Shown piece by piece: positions 25,290 to 37,577 of a stretch of DNA of 64,000 nt. A model generated the notes under the pieces. It saw only the letters and a list, made by a program, of their open reading frames with translations. It had not been told where the DNA came from and ran no database searches. The position numbers and the translations under genes were made by a program. The DNA comes from Dendrophyllia cribrosa (Eukaryota; Cnidaria; Anthozoa; Scleractinia; Dendrophylliidae). Positions within the stretch are counted from its first letter, which is position 1. Every line of letters starts with the position of its first letter. The stretch spans positions 57,357,489 to 57,421,488 of the forward strand of contig JAJLRJ010000003.1 in assembly GCA_024195265.1 (NCBI GenBank). The letters run 5' to 3'.

Positions 25290-26020
25290 GTAGCAGTCCC
25301 GCTAAGAGCGGTCCGGTCAATTTCGGGTCGGAAAAACGTTAGCGTTTATATTTTGTGGACGAAAAGCATTTGGTAGGCATATATTAAAACCGGTGTATTT
25401 TGTTAAATTTATTGCTTATCTTTTTTGCTACACGCCGAAACGTCTCCAGGCGTCCGAGGGGAGATTTTAGGCCGATTCAGAAGTTGAAATTTGCGAATTT
25501 TCCGGGCCGCGCTACTTCAACACAGGTAGCTGTTGCTTCATATTAACAAGACCACAACATTCAGGTACATTTGAAGTACTTTTCACCGATATGTCGCAAT
25601 AGTTAAAGAAAAGTTAGATAAACCAGGCAAAATCAAAAATACCCAATCGCGCCGCTGATCAAAAGGAAGCGACATTTAGGCAAAAGCAAGAGTCAAAATC
25701 TCAAAAGTGGCACCTAAACCGGGGCTAAAATACCCTTTATAGCAAAGATCTCACCTCATTGTTACTGAATCAGAAGTCAAACCTGCGGGTATCTTTTTGT
25801 GTTGGACGCGAGCGAACGCTTTTTAGAGCTCTTGTGCGACAAATGTTTACAACAAAAGTTCAAAGGTCACGGCTAGGACCGCAATGGAACCCGAACGTAA
25901 ATTACCTAAAAGTGGAATAAGAATAGTGTTTTAGCAGTCCAGAAGTGCCTTTAGTATTCGATAATCCTCAAATTTCGACAAATTTAATTCTTAGTGCCCT
26001 TTACCTTGGATCCATATCAT
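25290..26020 (+). repeat. Left terminal inverted repeat of the TTAA transposon
   Basis: Aligns in inverted orientation with about 33525-34241. Shared landmarks include GTCCGGTCAATTTCGGGTCG, AAAGTGGCACCTAAACCGG, GTTGGACGCGAGCGAACGC and AAAGGTCACGGCTAGGACCG. Mismatches are scattered, so the two TIRs are similar rather than identical. Confidence 0.85.
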
Positions 26021-26439
26021 TTTTTTTATAGTCAGTTAATTGAAGTACATATCTAAGTTATTTCTCGATATTTACTGGTTCTAAACTTTCGCACGCGACT
26101 AATCAATTTCAGCTTGCAGAATTAAAATCTTCTGAGTACGAATAGTGTCTCAGTTTGAAAATTCATCGATCAAAAATTTAATTCCTCTTCTCGTGTTAAT
26201 ACTTTCACTGGCTTAAAAAATCATCATTCTCGGTTGCGGGCCGACTTGAATCAGAGTGTAACGCTAATTTGCATTGCTGTCACGCGATGACATATTGTAA
26301 ATGAACTGTGGTTGCCTAGAGATTTTTCGTTGAACTTGTCGTTGAACTTTGTCAAAATTTGTCTGCACTATTTTTAGAATTCGGAAAAGCTCATCTAAGC
26401 GACTCAGCAATTTTCTAGCCTACGCAGCGACGTTATGAA

Positions 26440-26900
26440 ACGTGAACTAGGGAAAGGACGGGGGACTTTGGAGTGCCCGAATTTTGTCCGCATGAGCTAC
26501 CACGAAGCCCGTGGGGTACTCCCTCATAAAAGCTTTATAGTCTATATTGGCAAGTGCGGCGCCAAAGGGTATGGTTTTTGAGCCATTTTGGTCTGAAATT
26601 GGGTATCGATTTTGACAATTTTCGGTCTGAAATAGGGTATTTTTGTGCACTGTCACTGGTCTGGAATTGGGTGTGGTTTTTTAGAAGAAGCTTCGTTTTT
26701 ATTATAATTCATGCTTGGAAAGTGCGGTTGTGATTAACATCGGCAATTTGAAGCCTTTCCCTGAGCCCTTCTCAAATGTTTTACGTAAACCGCAGCAGTT
26801 CCAGGGCCCCGGGTCAGTTGCGATCATTTATCTTCTGGTTTGAAATAGGGTATCAAATCTTGGGTTAGGTCATAAATAGGGTATAGAAAATCACATATTT
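26440..26900. repeat. GGTCTGAAATAGGGTAT-type dispersed repeat
   Basis: Several near copies of GGTCTGAAATTGGGTAT and GAAATAGGGTAT between 26590 and 26885, in the 3' non-coding part of the nested transposon. Probably a small secondary insertion. Positions 26020-26440 hold no recognisable feature. Confidence 0.45.
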
Positions 26901-27105
26901 TGGAAGAAGAAGCAACAGCAACAACAACAATTACTACCAACTCCACATTCATCGATTTTATATTTTCACCTTTTGTAAATTTGAAGTTGAAAATAAGTCA
27001 AGTTAAGTTCCTAGTTAGACCATGACACTCGACATTGCCTATTATTTAACTTGTGCATTGGGTGACGGGGTATGAGGTAAGGTGACACAAAAAACCGCGG
27101 GGCCA

Positions 27106-27256
27106 GGGGCCGGATTCACGAAGCCCTCCTAAGTTAAGACATATCCTAAGCATTGTTTCTTAACAATAGCCTATTGTTGGAATGACAATAGACTATTGTT
27201 AAGAAACGGTACTTAGGATATGTCCTAACTTAGGAGGGTTTCGTGAATCCGGCCCC
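27106..27256. mobile_element. Foldback MITE (GGGGCCGGATTCACGAA ends)
   Basis: GGGGCCGGATTCACGAAGCC and its reverse complement ending GTGAATCCGGCCCC frame an almost complete 150-bp hairpin, inserted in the 3' non-coding part of the TTAA transposon. From 27257 to 28126 nothing else is recognised. Confidence 0.8.
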
Positions 27257-28126
27257 AGCTATTCTTTTAGCGGGGCTGCAAAGGTACACTGTTATTGAAA
27301 TGTCTCTACCAGTCACGCGCACTTGCGTTCTATACAATAAAATAAAAGTTCATAATTAAAGACTACTAAAGATGCGGAAATTACTTATTTGTTATAAAGC
27401 ACATAGCTAATAATACTCGTTACGTGCTAAAAGAGCACAAAAAGCAGAACAATTCCTTCGATTTAAACCCAGACGATGCGTGACACTTAGGTAAAGTTTT
27501 TCGGTCCAAGCTAAACTTGTTTAAAAAGGCTCTCTTGCGCTCACTGAACACTTGCCCTCTACTACATCTTATTTCTGGCTTATTCTGATTACTATATAAT
27601 AGCATCCAACAAAGAAATCGCGATTTTGGATAAACATCTGATCTCGTTGCCAGATTCACTCGAAAAATAAAAAATAAAAAAAAAGCAACAACAACCAAAA
27701 CGAAAAAAGAAAGAAACTGAGGTCCGCCTATTGTCTTGTCTATCGTCGAGTGAATATTTATGTTGGATTACTCAAATATATGAAACATATCTATGTATAT
27801 TAATATTGAAATAATTCTTAGAAAAGGTGATTTGTTGTTGTGTTCATTAACGCTTTTGACAAGTGGCGATCAAAACAGACCACACGTTCACGACAATTGA
27901 GCTGGATATACGAGAATGCTTGCTCTTAGGTGCTGGTACTAATATGCAGATCCAGGATGGGTGCAGCTGCATTCTTGTACCATGTCTTTAATTTTGTCCG
28001 TAAGACAAGACTTTTTGTCTTTGGATTTGAAAGAAAGCTCGAAATAATGGCACATGGCCTTAAGTGTCGGCACAGTGAATTGCGAGAGTTTGTCAAGCCT
28101 GACCTGCTCACACAGGTCATATCCAT

Positions 28127-31100
28127 CTACATGATGGGGTGAACCACGCCCATCTGATTGCAGATGTTATCGATTTCCTCGTTTCTGCGTTTCTCATAAA
28201 GAAATTCAAGCTCTCCCGCCAGTAGAAGATCATCACCATCTTCATCATCATTATTGTCACCATCATCATCTCCCCCGATTTTGTCCCTTTGCGCTGTTCC
28301 GCTTGCTTTTTTGCTTAGTGCTGACAGCCTACTAAAATACGATTGAATTTGCCCCTTCGTCAGCCATTCGTCTCTGCTAAACTTCCGCGTTCCGTCAGAA
28401 TTCCTGACCTTCCTTATGTCCACAGCTACTTGAGCAGGATCCGCTTTCCGGCCAGTTTGAGCGCCAGCATTAAACCTGTCCTTCAGAAAGGACTTAACCT
28501 TTTCCGAAAACCTAGTTCTTCCACTTCTTGGTTTCTGGAGCGCCCAGCCTTCACCTTCGAAATTCCAGTCCCCCTTTGGTGCGGCAAGTTCTTCGTCGGC
28601 AGGTTGCTGTTTTTCTTTTGAATCATCGGCAAGAAACAGCGTCGAAAACTTGAAAGCCCATTGACGACGTAAGCGATCATATATGCCTTCCTGAGGGCGG
28701 ATGTTTAAGCCATGCTCTCCAAAATTTGCGTGGTCTTGCAGCTCATCGAAGGTGGCGAACACATAAGAGCAGCCATGTTCTTTGCATTCAAACAGTACCT
28801 GCGTTTTGTCTGACTCATAGCTTGGTGTCTTCATGCGTCTGGGCGTAAAAGCAAAAAAGCCTCGTTGGTTCACTTCCTTTACTGTGATGAGACCTGGACA
28901 CTGAACCTTGAGATCTGACCATGATATCAATTTCCCAGGACCTATGCCATAGGCCTTTGAGACTCGGATACCATCGGTGCCATATGAGAAGTTATGAAAC
29001 GCACTGAAATTGCTCATAGGGTTTACCTTCATGGTTTGTTTACGATCTATTTCGCATACAACTGCAGTGGTTCCTTTAACCTTTCTGGCCTGCAAAGCCT
29101 CGTACATATCAGAGATAGTCAAAATGTCGTGACCCTCATCACAGTAACGACGGATTGCACTCTTTAACGGGCTAATTATGCGGTCACAAACGTCCTTGCC
29201 AAACTGAGGTTCGGAGAAGTCGTACCTGTAGGAATAGAAATATAGAAAACATAAATTTGGCATACTTTTCCGGCAGAAATCATGGTTGTTGGAATTGCCT
29301 TTTTGGTCTTAAAACATTACATGCAGCGCTTTCTTGTGACAAGATAACAGTGACTTGATTGTATCACAAAATCAGCTTCGATTTAGTTATATTACAATAG
29401 AACACCCAAACGAGGACAAGAACACACACCTTTCCAAGTTCCTCAAGTGTCCACAGTATTACAAGTGTTTTAGTTTCAATTACCTCATTACTCCAATGCC
29501 AACTTGCTCACCAAACTGGCTAACCGCTGCTAGCAGATTATTGTTAAAGTAGCAGCCAGCACCGTCAGAGCGTAGGTAGACATTACTGATGTACGGTCGG
29601 TCAGCTTTTACTACCTTCAACAGGTGTGTCAGGATCGCGCAAACCGCGTACCAGTCCTGAGCACAGCTATCGATGAGGTGGACGTACGAGACAATCTCTA
29701 GGTCTTCCTCACCAGTAGGCTTCGATACAATACAGCTTACGTGCCAACTCATCCCACGCTTGCCAAACCATTCGGATTGCTTCTCTCTGAATTTCATTTG
29801 GTTCAACTTCATCGCCCAATCCATTACCACTAAAATGGAGTCACTTGTAAGGGCTTTTAGCACATCAACTTTTGCCTGATCTTGATTTTCTGCCGTTAAG
29901 ATGTGGGCCTTCCACTGAAGCACCATATCCTGTGCCAGGCTGGCGTCATGTAGGAGGTCCTCCATTTGTTCTGTGCTATAAAAGCTGATGTTTGGTGACT
30001 TTATTTCCGACAATACAGAAAGCATGACCTTCTTCAGCGATTCACATTGGTCACATTCCTCAAGGTGCTCGTGGTCGCAGGAAGCTTTGAAATCGTTGCT
30101 CTTGGGATCACTAAGTGCAAAACGCCTGCAGTGGTCGGTACATGGACTGCCGTCTTCCCGACAGTGCGCGCGATAATCCGTTTTCAGGTAGTGCTTCCCC
30201 TCTTTAAGTTGCTTTCGTGTAGCCTCGCACCACTCCTGAGGTGATCCGCATTGTTCCAACTCGTCAACTATCTTGTGAAGAGTATCGAAACCATCCGCCC
30301 CACTTGCCGCCATGTTGTCAAGTCCTTGAAGCGATTTTCGTTGAGATGATTCTCTGACCTTCAAGATTCGAAACATGGTTGATCTTCCAAGTGGTGTAAA
30401 GGCTTCACTGCTGCAATGACTGAGATACTGCTCTATCATAGTGGACCTTCCGACCGTTCGCACAACATTGGGCATCACTACCTGTTCACCGGATTCTAAT
30501 TTCAAAATCCTGGTCCCAAAGGAAACGTCTTGATAAAAATAAGGCTGATCGACAAAAGACAGGAAATGATCGAGCTTCATCAAATCAATGCGGATTCTGT
30601 GATGTGGAGCTTTCTCTATACTCAGTCCAGCACCAACGGTCTTTGCGTGCTCCCTGGCTTTCTTGATTTGTCGGTCACTCAGGTTCTCGAAAGGGGCGTG
30701 AATTTTTTTTAGTTCAGTAGACGAATATCGCAACACGTATATACTTAGAATCTGAGTCTTTAGACACCTCGTTGGTGCATTTCTATATGCAGTTGTTAAT
30801 GCGGTTAGGTCGTTGCCTGGCGACGATCTTTTGAAAGCTTCTAATAGCTCTTGGCTGGCATTTGGCGCAATAACGCTACATACAGCACGACAGGCTTCCT
30901 CAACTTTTTCTTCGCATAATAGCTTTTCATTTCTTGTTGCTTCATCCCATTTTGATGTCAGTCTGAAGGTCAGCGGCTGTAATTCTTTGTTGTCTGTCAG
31001 GGAAGCGATTTGCGTCATAGCATCATTGTACACCTTTATGGGGTCCACTTCCGACTCGTCATCAGATGTGTCAGATTCCAGTTTACGCCACTGTCCTGGT

Positions 31101-32977
31101 GTCCACTGAGGATCTATTGACCTTGTCCTTGCAGGTGGCTTTGGAGTGCCTAGCGACCAAGCTTTCATTGCGGCGCGAGCATCCTCTTTACATTTCCTGG
31201 GGATATTGCAAAAACAAAGGAATGTATCAGGAATGATTTTGCCCGTAACGCATCGTTTTTGCAGCTTTTGTCTTCTTTTAATAAAATAATAAATTTTAAT
31301 CAAAGCACAGGCAACCCAAGCTCACGATCAGAGCGGCATATGTATTAGATTGTTCAACGCTGTGCATATAACAAAATTGCCCTCACCCGGGAAGAGAAGA
31401 GTAAGGTTGTTGACAACGACACCATTGACTGCCTCTTCTCCACTAAGAAAAAATTGTCAACAAAACGCAGCTGCGAAGTTTCAACCACATGTGTTTTAAC
31501 CGATTTTGCATAACAGGAAAAGCCAATTTTCAAGCACTTAATAAGAAATAGAACACAAACCGCGGTGATAAACATATTGAACTTATTCATTTTTTATAAA
31601 ACTTGACGTTTCGTATGCTACTACATACATTTTCAAAAGTGACCGTTACAGTGTTGAAAACTATACTAATATAGTATTGAAAAGGGACTGGGACCGAGAT
31701 TAAGTACAAAACTTAACAGTTGATCTATAAAAAGAAACAGCTAATTAATAAAGCATCAGCTTCTCGCTACTGACGTTTGCATTAAAAGCTGGCTTCAGTT
31801 CTTGTATAGACAATGTTTCTTTGATTTTACAGTGGAAATCAGTTTTGCCCGACGCTAAGATATCAAAATGATCCCACTTGATGTTATTTCCACTGTAAAA
31901 TCAAAGATTCGTATATTTTGGCGATGTCATGAGATATGCATAACGTGATACAATTAAATACAACACATACGTTGCGCTTGTCCAGCAAGCGAATCAGTAG
32001 AGTAGAGATAAGCACAATTAACTGGCACGCACCTCGGATATTCAACTGTAGCTTCATCTGTGTCTTTCTGTTCCAACCAATTCCACTCATTCTTCATTTT
32101 CTCGCTGTGGCTCTTTCTGCAGCTGTTGCAGATGGCTGAAAAGAAACAAAGTCCTTCATTTACGGCGATAGACAGTATACTGATATATATGCTTGTGCAC
32201 CTGTGTAATTTTTTTTAGGAATGGTTGAGGGGGTGGGGGTGGGGGTGGGGGTGGGGGGTGTGGGAGAAGGATACCGAACGCTCATAATGATACCCTAATT
32301 TTTGTAATATTACCCTGCAGTAAAAGAGACCACATCTGTATATTATAGAGTGGATTTACATGTATAATCAGTGAAAAAGAAATCAGAAATTAAACAAATA
32401 AGCCCCATTTATAGACACTAATTCCATTGTTTTCTTCTGTTTACAAATGCGTAATTTTGTTTCACGGTGTTGTGAAATCACTTTATTCAAATTGTAGGTC
32501 TTTTTTGTATTTATGTAGTAATTCGTTTATTGATAGTTTTTAAAAGTTTCTATTAAAATACTCACATGCCCCAACAGGAACAATAACACCAAAAAGTTCT
32601 TTAACTTCCTCTGCAATTTTCACGGAAAATGTTCGGTCACTTTTCACCCCTTCCACCTTCCCTTTGTGCTCTGGATATTGGCACGGTGTTCTTCGCGTTT
32701 GATTTCCCCAGTACTGCCCAAGATAGGCACGATGCCGCGGGCAAACCATCATGTCTTGCATTTGTTCTTCAGTTACGTTAAAATGACCCACACGCATCAA
32801 AATTAGTTCTTTCTCCGTGATGCGTTCTTTAGTCAAATGACATCGTCTGAGATGAGCCGATATATCGGTGTTGCATGCAGAGAGAGGTATTAGTTCACTT
32901 CTGTCCTTAAAATCGCCACATCCGTGATCATCTTTATAAAACAAGAAGCAGTTGGACTTGCAAGACGCCATATTCAT
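28127..32977 (-). CDS. Four-exon DDE-type transposase-like gene, predicted 1,108 aa, uninterrupted
   Basis: Exons on the minus strand: 32977-32566, 32135-32033, 31196-29484 and 29225-28127. All three introns have GT-AG borders and matching phases (1, 2, 2), totalling 3,327 nt with no internal stop. Exon 1 is Cys/His-rich (SELIPLSACNTDISAHLRRC, CPRHRAYLGQYW) and exon 2 adds CNSCRKSH, together a possible zinc-binding N-terminal region. Exon 3 contains VVMDWAMKLNQMKFREKQSE (first candidate catalytic Asp), HLIDSCAQDW and YLRSDGAGCYFNN (second Asp). Exon 4 opens with YDFSEPQFGKDVCDR and a following Glu/Asp-rich helix (candidate third acidic residue), then a Cys/His pair (CKEHGCSYVF...H..H) and an acidic Asp tail. 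A conserved Asp-rich RNase H-like core plus its place between long TIRs identifies it as the element's transposase. The superfamily name is uncertain; catalytic assignments are by eye. Confidence 0.8.
31819..31906. repeat. Short inverted repeat in transposase intron 2
   Basis: TTTGATTTTACAGTGGAAAT and ATTTCCACTGTAAAATCAAA face each other across about 45 bp within the 31197-32032 intron. Confidence 0.7.
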
Positions 32978-33524
32978 GTTTCTCACGCTGCACTTTTTTC
33001 TTCTACTGTGTATGTTTGTAATACGATCAGCTCGTGAGAATTAATAGTAATTAGCATATTTTTAGAGGTTGGCTTCACCGTATTCTGGGCGCAAAAGAAG
33101 CAGAAAAGCCAATTTGACTTTGAAAATAACAACTTTTTCCATATGAAATGACCTCGATCTTTAAACTAAAATGGAAATTGGTAAGTGCAACCTTGTTAGA
33201 TAGTTCAGGCTAATTATAACTGTAATTGGCAAATTTGACGTTGGCGGAATGAATTTTACATTTTAGGCATCTGCTATCAACTTTAAAACTATGCGCAAGA
33301 CCAATTAAAACTGATACCACCGGACAATGAAATGTCCTTTGCAAAAGTACATGTAGCATAATATTTCAACAATGACCGTTAAAAAGTATTAATATACTTC
33401 TTTTTTCAAAAGAATGTATTTTGAATATGTCATTGATCAGAAATCTAGTCGCGTGCGGAAATTCGAACTTACTGGTAAAAGACAAATACGCCACAATCGT
33501 GCATTTATATACAAATTTAAACTT

Positions 33525-34241
33525 TTCAGATTGATATAAATCCAAGGAAAAGGGCATTAAGGGATAAAATTGAGGTATTATGAATACTAAAAGTACTTTT
33601 GGACCGCTAAAACACTATCCTTATTCCACTATTTACGTTTGGGCATCATCCGGTCCTAGCCGTGACCTTTGAACTTTTGTTGCAAACATTGCCGCACATG
33701 AGCTCTAAAAAGCGTTCGCTCGCGTCCAACACAAGAAGATACCCGCAGGTTTAAATTCAGAATCTGTGAAAATAAGGTAAGATCTTTGCTATTAAGGGCA
33801 TTTTAGCTCCGGTTTAGGTGCCACTTTTGAGTTTTTGACTCTCGCATTTAGCTAAATTTTGCTTCCCTTTGACCAGCGACGCGGTTGGGTGTCTTTGATT
33901 TTACCTGGTTTATCTAATTTTTATGCAACTATTACGCCATATCGGTGTAAAGCACTTCAAATGTACCTGAATGCTGTGGTCTTGTTGGCATAGAGCAACA
34001 ATGACCTGTGTTCAAGCAGCGCGGCCCGAAAAAGTCGTAATTTTCGACTTCCGAATCGGCTTAAAATCTCTCCTCGGACTCCTGAAGTCGTTTCGTCGTG
34101 TAGCAAAAAAGAAAAGCAAGAAATTTAACAAAATACACCGGTTTTAATATATGCCCACCAAATGCTTTTCGTCCACAAAATATAAAGGCTAACATTTTTC
34201 CGACCCGAAATTGACCGGACCGCTCTTAGCGGGACTGCCAC
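33525..34241 (-). repeat. Right terminal inverted repeat of the TTAA transposon
   Basis: Inverted counterpart of 25290-26020, ending in GCGGGACTGCCAC beside TTAA at 34242. The transposase start at 32977 lies about 550 bp inside it, so a promoter probably lies in or near this TIR. Confidence 0.85.
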
Positions 34242-34245
34242 TTAA

Positions 34246-34410
34246 TTAAATGCGAAATATTGCCTCTGTATATATATACGGAGCGAAAAATTCGCAGTTA
34301 ATTAAATGCGAAATATTGCCTCTGTATATATATGGAGACCGAAAAATTCGCAGTTAATTAAATGCGAAATATTGCCTCTGTATATATATGCATACCGAAA
34401 ATACAGAGCG
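34246..34410. repeat. Satellite array A, continuation right of the nested transposon
   Basis: About three monomers of the same satellite and orientation as 25030-25289. The monomer interrupted at 25289 resumes here. Confidence 0.9.
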
Positions 34411-34420
34411 AAAACTTCGC

Positions 34421-34495
34421 GGTTTAAGGTGGCCGGAACCGGCCAGGCCAGACCAGTTTTGTGGTTTTATCAAGTTACACCGCATGATTCGCTGT
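34421..34495 (+). repeat. 75-bp unit duplicated at 37227-37302
   Basis: AAGGTGGCCGGAACCGGCCA followed by GGCCAGACCAGTTTTGTGG and ATCAAGTTACACCGCATGAT directly follows the satellite here and again at 37227, showing that the satellite-plus-junction unit was duplicated inside the foldback element. Confidence 0.9.
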
Positions 34496-35349
34496 TCAGT
34501 TGCGGATTGTAAATTTGATACCATTGTTCGCTTTCGGTACGGATTTTTCTTAAACAGCCGAAGTAGTGTTCTTAGTATATCAAAATGGGCTAATCCCAGC
34601 TTCTCTTTTTTAGAATATTACAGCCCTAGGTTAACGGCATACAATTTTTTTTTACGTTTTCTATTATTAAAATCGGCAACAGATTTGTGTCATTTGTGCT
34701 TTGTTGACGGTTTGTTTTCGGGGTATTGTACGGTTCAACAACATAGCCACAATACTTAAGACACGGAAAAACACATAACGCCATTTTCTCTTCGCTTTTT
34801 CATTTTGAGTTCTTCAGGCAAAAGCTCGTGGCCGAACTTCCGGAATTTTTCGGCACCCGGTGCGCGATACAGTTACAATATAATCTGTTTTTCATGTTAC
34901 AGTAGATGTCAGTTTGTGAAAACTGCCTCGATGACATACTTGTCAATATAACGAACTCTTAAAAATGTCCTTTTGAATGGCACGGGCTGTTGATTTGTGC
35001 GGAATCACCTAAGTGTAGCTCGTGTAGTGAACGTTTTAATGACCGCACTTTTTGGTTTTTCTGTTGCCCTAGCGATATGCGTAAAACAAAAGTATCCAAG
35101 TGCACTTCAAAGTAAGGTCTACCCCTTTCTTGGGAGCGCACTTAACCAACAGCCGTGCAGCCGTAAACATAAAAGCACGTGGGCACGCAACTTTGAATTC
35201 CTCAAGGAACGAGTTCTCTGCGTTTTATTTGCCAATTCGAAAGTCATGGGCGACTTGAAAAAAGACTCTCAAGCAGGATCTCAAGTTTTAATTTAGCTGT
35301 TGTATTGGAAGGCGTATTTCAAGGCGAATTTGGTTAGAAAAGTTTACGT

Positions 35350-35720
35350 TGAGAAAAAAGGGTGGTGGCAAGTATTATTGAAGGCCAATCTATTGGGTCT
35401 GAGGAGTTAAAATCAACACTTGGCTGGCCCAACTTACAAGCACGCAGAAATTATCTCAAATGCGTCTTAGTCCATAAGTGTCTTCCCGCAATAGCGCCTT
35501 CGTACTTACTTTCAGAGTTTAGCATGCGCACCTTTTACATCATGGCTATAACACCAGAAGCCGTGATTTGCTGCGCCTTCCCTTCGCAAAAACTACTAAA
35601 TACCAAGGTAGCTTCAGAATAAACGGTGCTCGGACCTACAACACTCTACCGAGAATCATTAGACAAGTAGAGACGCTTAGCGATTTTAAAATCAAGCTAA
35701 AGCGCCATTTTAAACAGTAA
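35350..35720 (+). pseudogene. CR1/L2-like LINE reverse-transcriptase C-terminal fragment
   Basis: The frame reads LGWPNLQARRNYLKCVLVHK, then CLPAIAPSYLLSEF; after a frame change the family pattern RINGARTYNTLPRIIRQVET and LSDFKIKLKRHF follows, ending at a stop. This is the characteristic C-terminal end of CR1/L2-type LINE ORF2. It is carried inside the foldback element. The surrounding 34500-35350 shows no other coding signal. Confidence 0.75.
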
Positions 35721-35824
35721 CACCTGCGATACATGTTGCCTCTGTAACTTAACTAATTTTCTAGTTTTAATGTTTTAATGTCTTTGTTTTTGGCGAAATG
35801 TTGCCTCAAAATGTATTTATTATT

Positions 35825-37215
35825 CGCCGTTAATTAACTGCGAAATATTGCCTCTGAATACATATATACAGAGCGAAAACTTCGCAGTTAATTTACTGCG
35901 AAATATTGCCTCTGAATATATATGGAGAACAAAAAATTCGCCGTTAATTAAATGCGAAATATTGCCTCTGTATATATGTACAGAGCGAAAACTTCGCAGT
36001 TAATTAAATGCGAAATATTGCCTCTGTACATGTATACGGAGCGAAAAATTCGCAGTTAATTAAATGCGAAATATTGCCTCTGTATATATATGGAGACCGA
36101 AAAATTCGCAGTTAATTAAATGCGAAATATTGCCTCTGTATATAAATGGAGACCGAAAAATTCGCAGTTAATTAACTGCGAAATATTGCCTCTGTATATA
36201 TATTCAGAGCGAAAAATTCGCAGTTAATTAAATGCGAAATATTGCCTCTGCATATATATACAGAGCGAAAAATTCGCCGTTAATTAACTGCGAAATATTG
36301 CCTCTGTATATATATGCAGAGCGAAAACTTCGCAGTTAATTAAATGCGAAATATTGCCTCTGTATATATATACAGAGCGAAAAATTCGCAGTTAATTAAA
36401 TGCGAAATATTGCCTCTGTATATATATGGAGACCGAAAAATTCGCAGTTAATTAAATGCGAAATATTGCCTCTGTATATATATGCAGAGCGAAAAATTCG
36501 CAGTTAATTAAATGCGAAATATTGCCTCTGTATATATATTCAGAGCGAAAAATTCGCAGTTAATTAACTGCGAAATATTGCCTCTGTATATATATTCAGA
36601 GCGAAAAATTCGCAGTTAATTAAATGCGAAATATTGCCTCTGCATATATTTACAGAGCGAAAAATTCGCAGTTAATTAACTGCGAAATATTCCCTCTGTA
36701 TATATATGCAGAGCGAAAACTTCGCAGTTAATTAAATGCGAAATATTGCCTCTGTATATATATACAGAGCGATAAATTCGCAGTTAATTAAATGCGAAAT
36801 ATTGCCTCTGTATATATGGAGACCGAAAAATTCGCAGTTAATTAAATGCGAAATATTGCCTCTGTATATATATGCAGAGCGAAAAATTCGCAGTTAATTA
36901 AATGCGAAATATTGCCTCTGTTTTTATATACAGAGCGAAAAATTCGCAGTTAATTAACTGCGAAATATTGCCTCTGTATATATATTCAGAGCGAAAAATT
37001 CGCCGTTAATTAACTACGAAATATTGCCTCTGTATAAATATACAGAGCGAAAAATTCGCAGTTAATTAACTGCGAAATATTGCCTCTGTAGATATATACA
37101 GAGCGAAAAATTCGCAGTTAATTAAATGCGAAATATTGCCTCTGCATATATATATATAAAAAAAATTCGCAGTTAATTAAATGCGAAATATTGCCTCTGT
37201 ATATACTGAATACAG
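35825..37215. repeat. Satellite array B, about 25 monomers of ~56 bp
   Basis: Head-to-tail monomers contain two palindromes: TTCGCAGTTAA with its reverse complement (often exact, sometimes AAATGCGAA), and CTCTGTATATA with its reverse complement. Some monomers have GGAGACCG in place of CAGAGCG. Same orientation as array A. Confidence 0.95.
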
Positions 37216-37316
37216 AGCGAAAACTTCGCAGTTCAAGGTGGCCGGAACCGGCCAGGCCAGACCAGTTTTGTGGTTTTATCAAGTTACACCGCATGATTCG
37301 CTGTTTATGTTTTACA

Positions 37317-37577
37317 GTGGCGGATCCAGGGGGAGGGTCGCGGGAGTCCAGACCCCCCCCCCCCCCCCCCCCCCTCCTTTCAGACCTGTGTCTCCCTTGT
37401 GGTTGTACGTAGTTGTTTCACCTCCACCAATTGACTGATTGTCAATTTTTTGACTTAACAAACGCTTTTCGAGTTTCAGGAGTGCTGGAAATTGCGTTTC
37501 AGAGGGTAAAATTGGAAAAATTTCCGGGCAGGCATGAACCCGGACCCCCCTTTCAGAAATCCATGGATCCGCCTCTG
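37317..37577. mobile_element. MITE with CAGTGGCGGATCCAGG end
   Basis: CAGTGGCGGATCCAGG at 37317 and CCATGGATCCGCCTCTG ending at 37577 are inverted; TTTTA flanks both sides. It contains a poly-C run. Nested within the foldback element. The remainder, 37580-38950, shows no coding signal. Confidence 0.65.

Larger units (their letters stand above)
25290..34241 (-). mobile_element. Apparently intact 8,952-bp DNA transposon with ~720-bp TIRs and TTAA target duplication
   Basis: TTAA lies at 25286-25289 and 34242-34245. Removing the element and one TTAA restores the satellite monomer GCAGTTAATTAAATGCG exactly. The ends GTAGCAGTCCCGCTAAGAGC and GCTCTTAGCGGGACTGCCAC start TIRs running to about 26020 on the left and from about 33525 on the right, with substitutions and a few small indels between them. 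The interior has one four-exon gene on the minus strand (28127-32977). TTAA targeting occurs in piggyBac and Kolobok elements; the encoded protein does not look like piggyBac. A Kolobok-type or unnamed TTAA superfamily is an inference. Confidence 0.9.
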
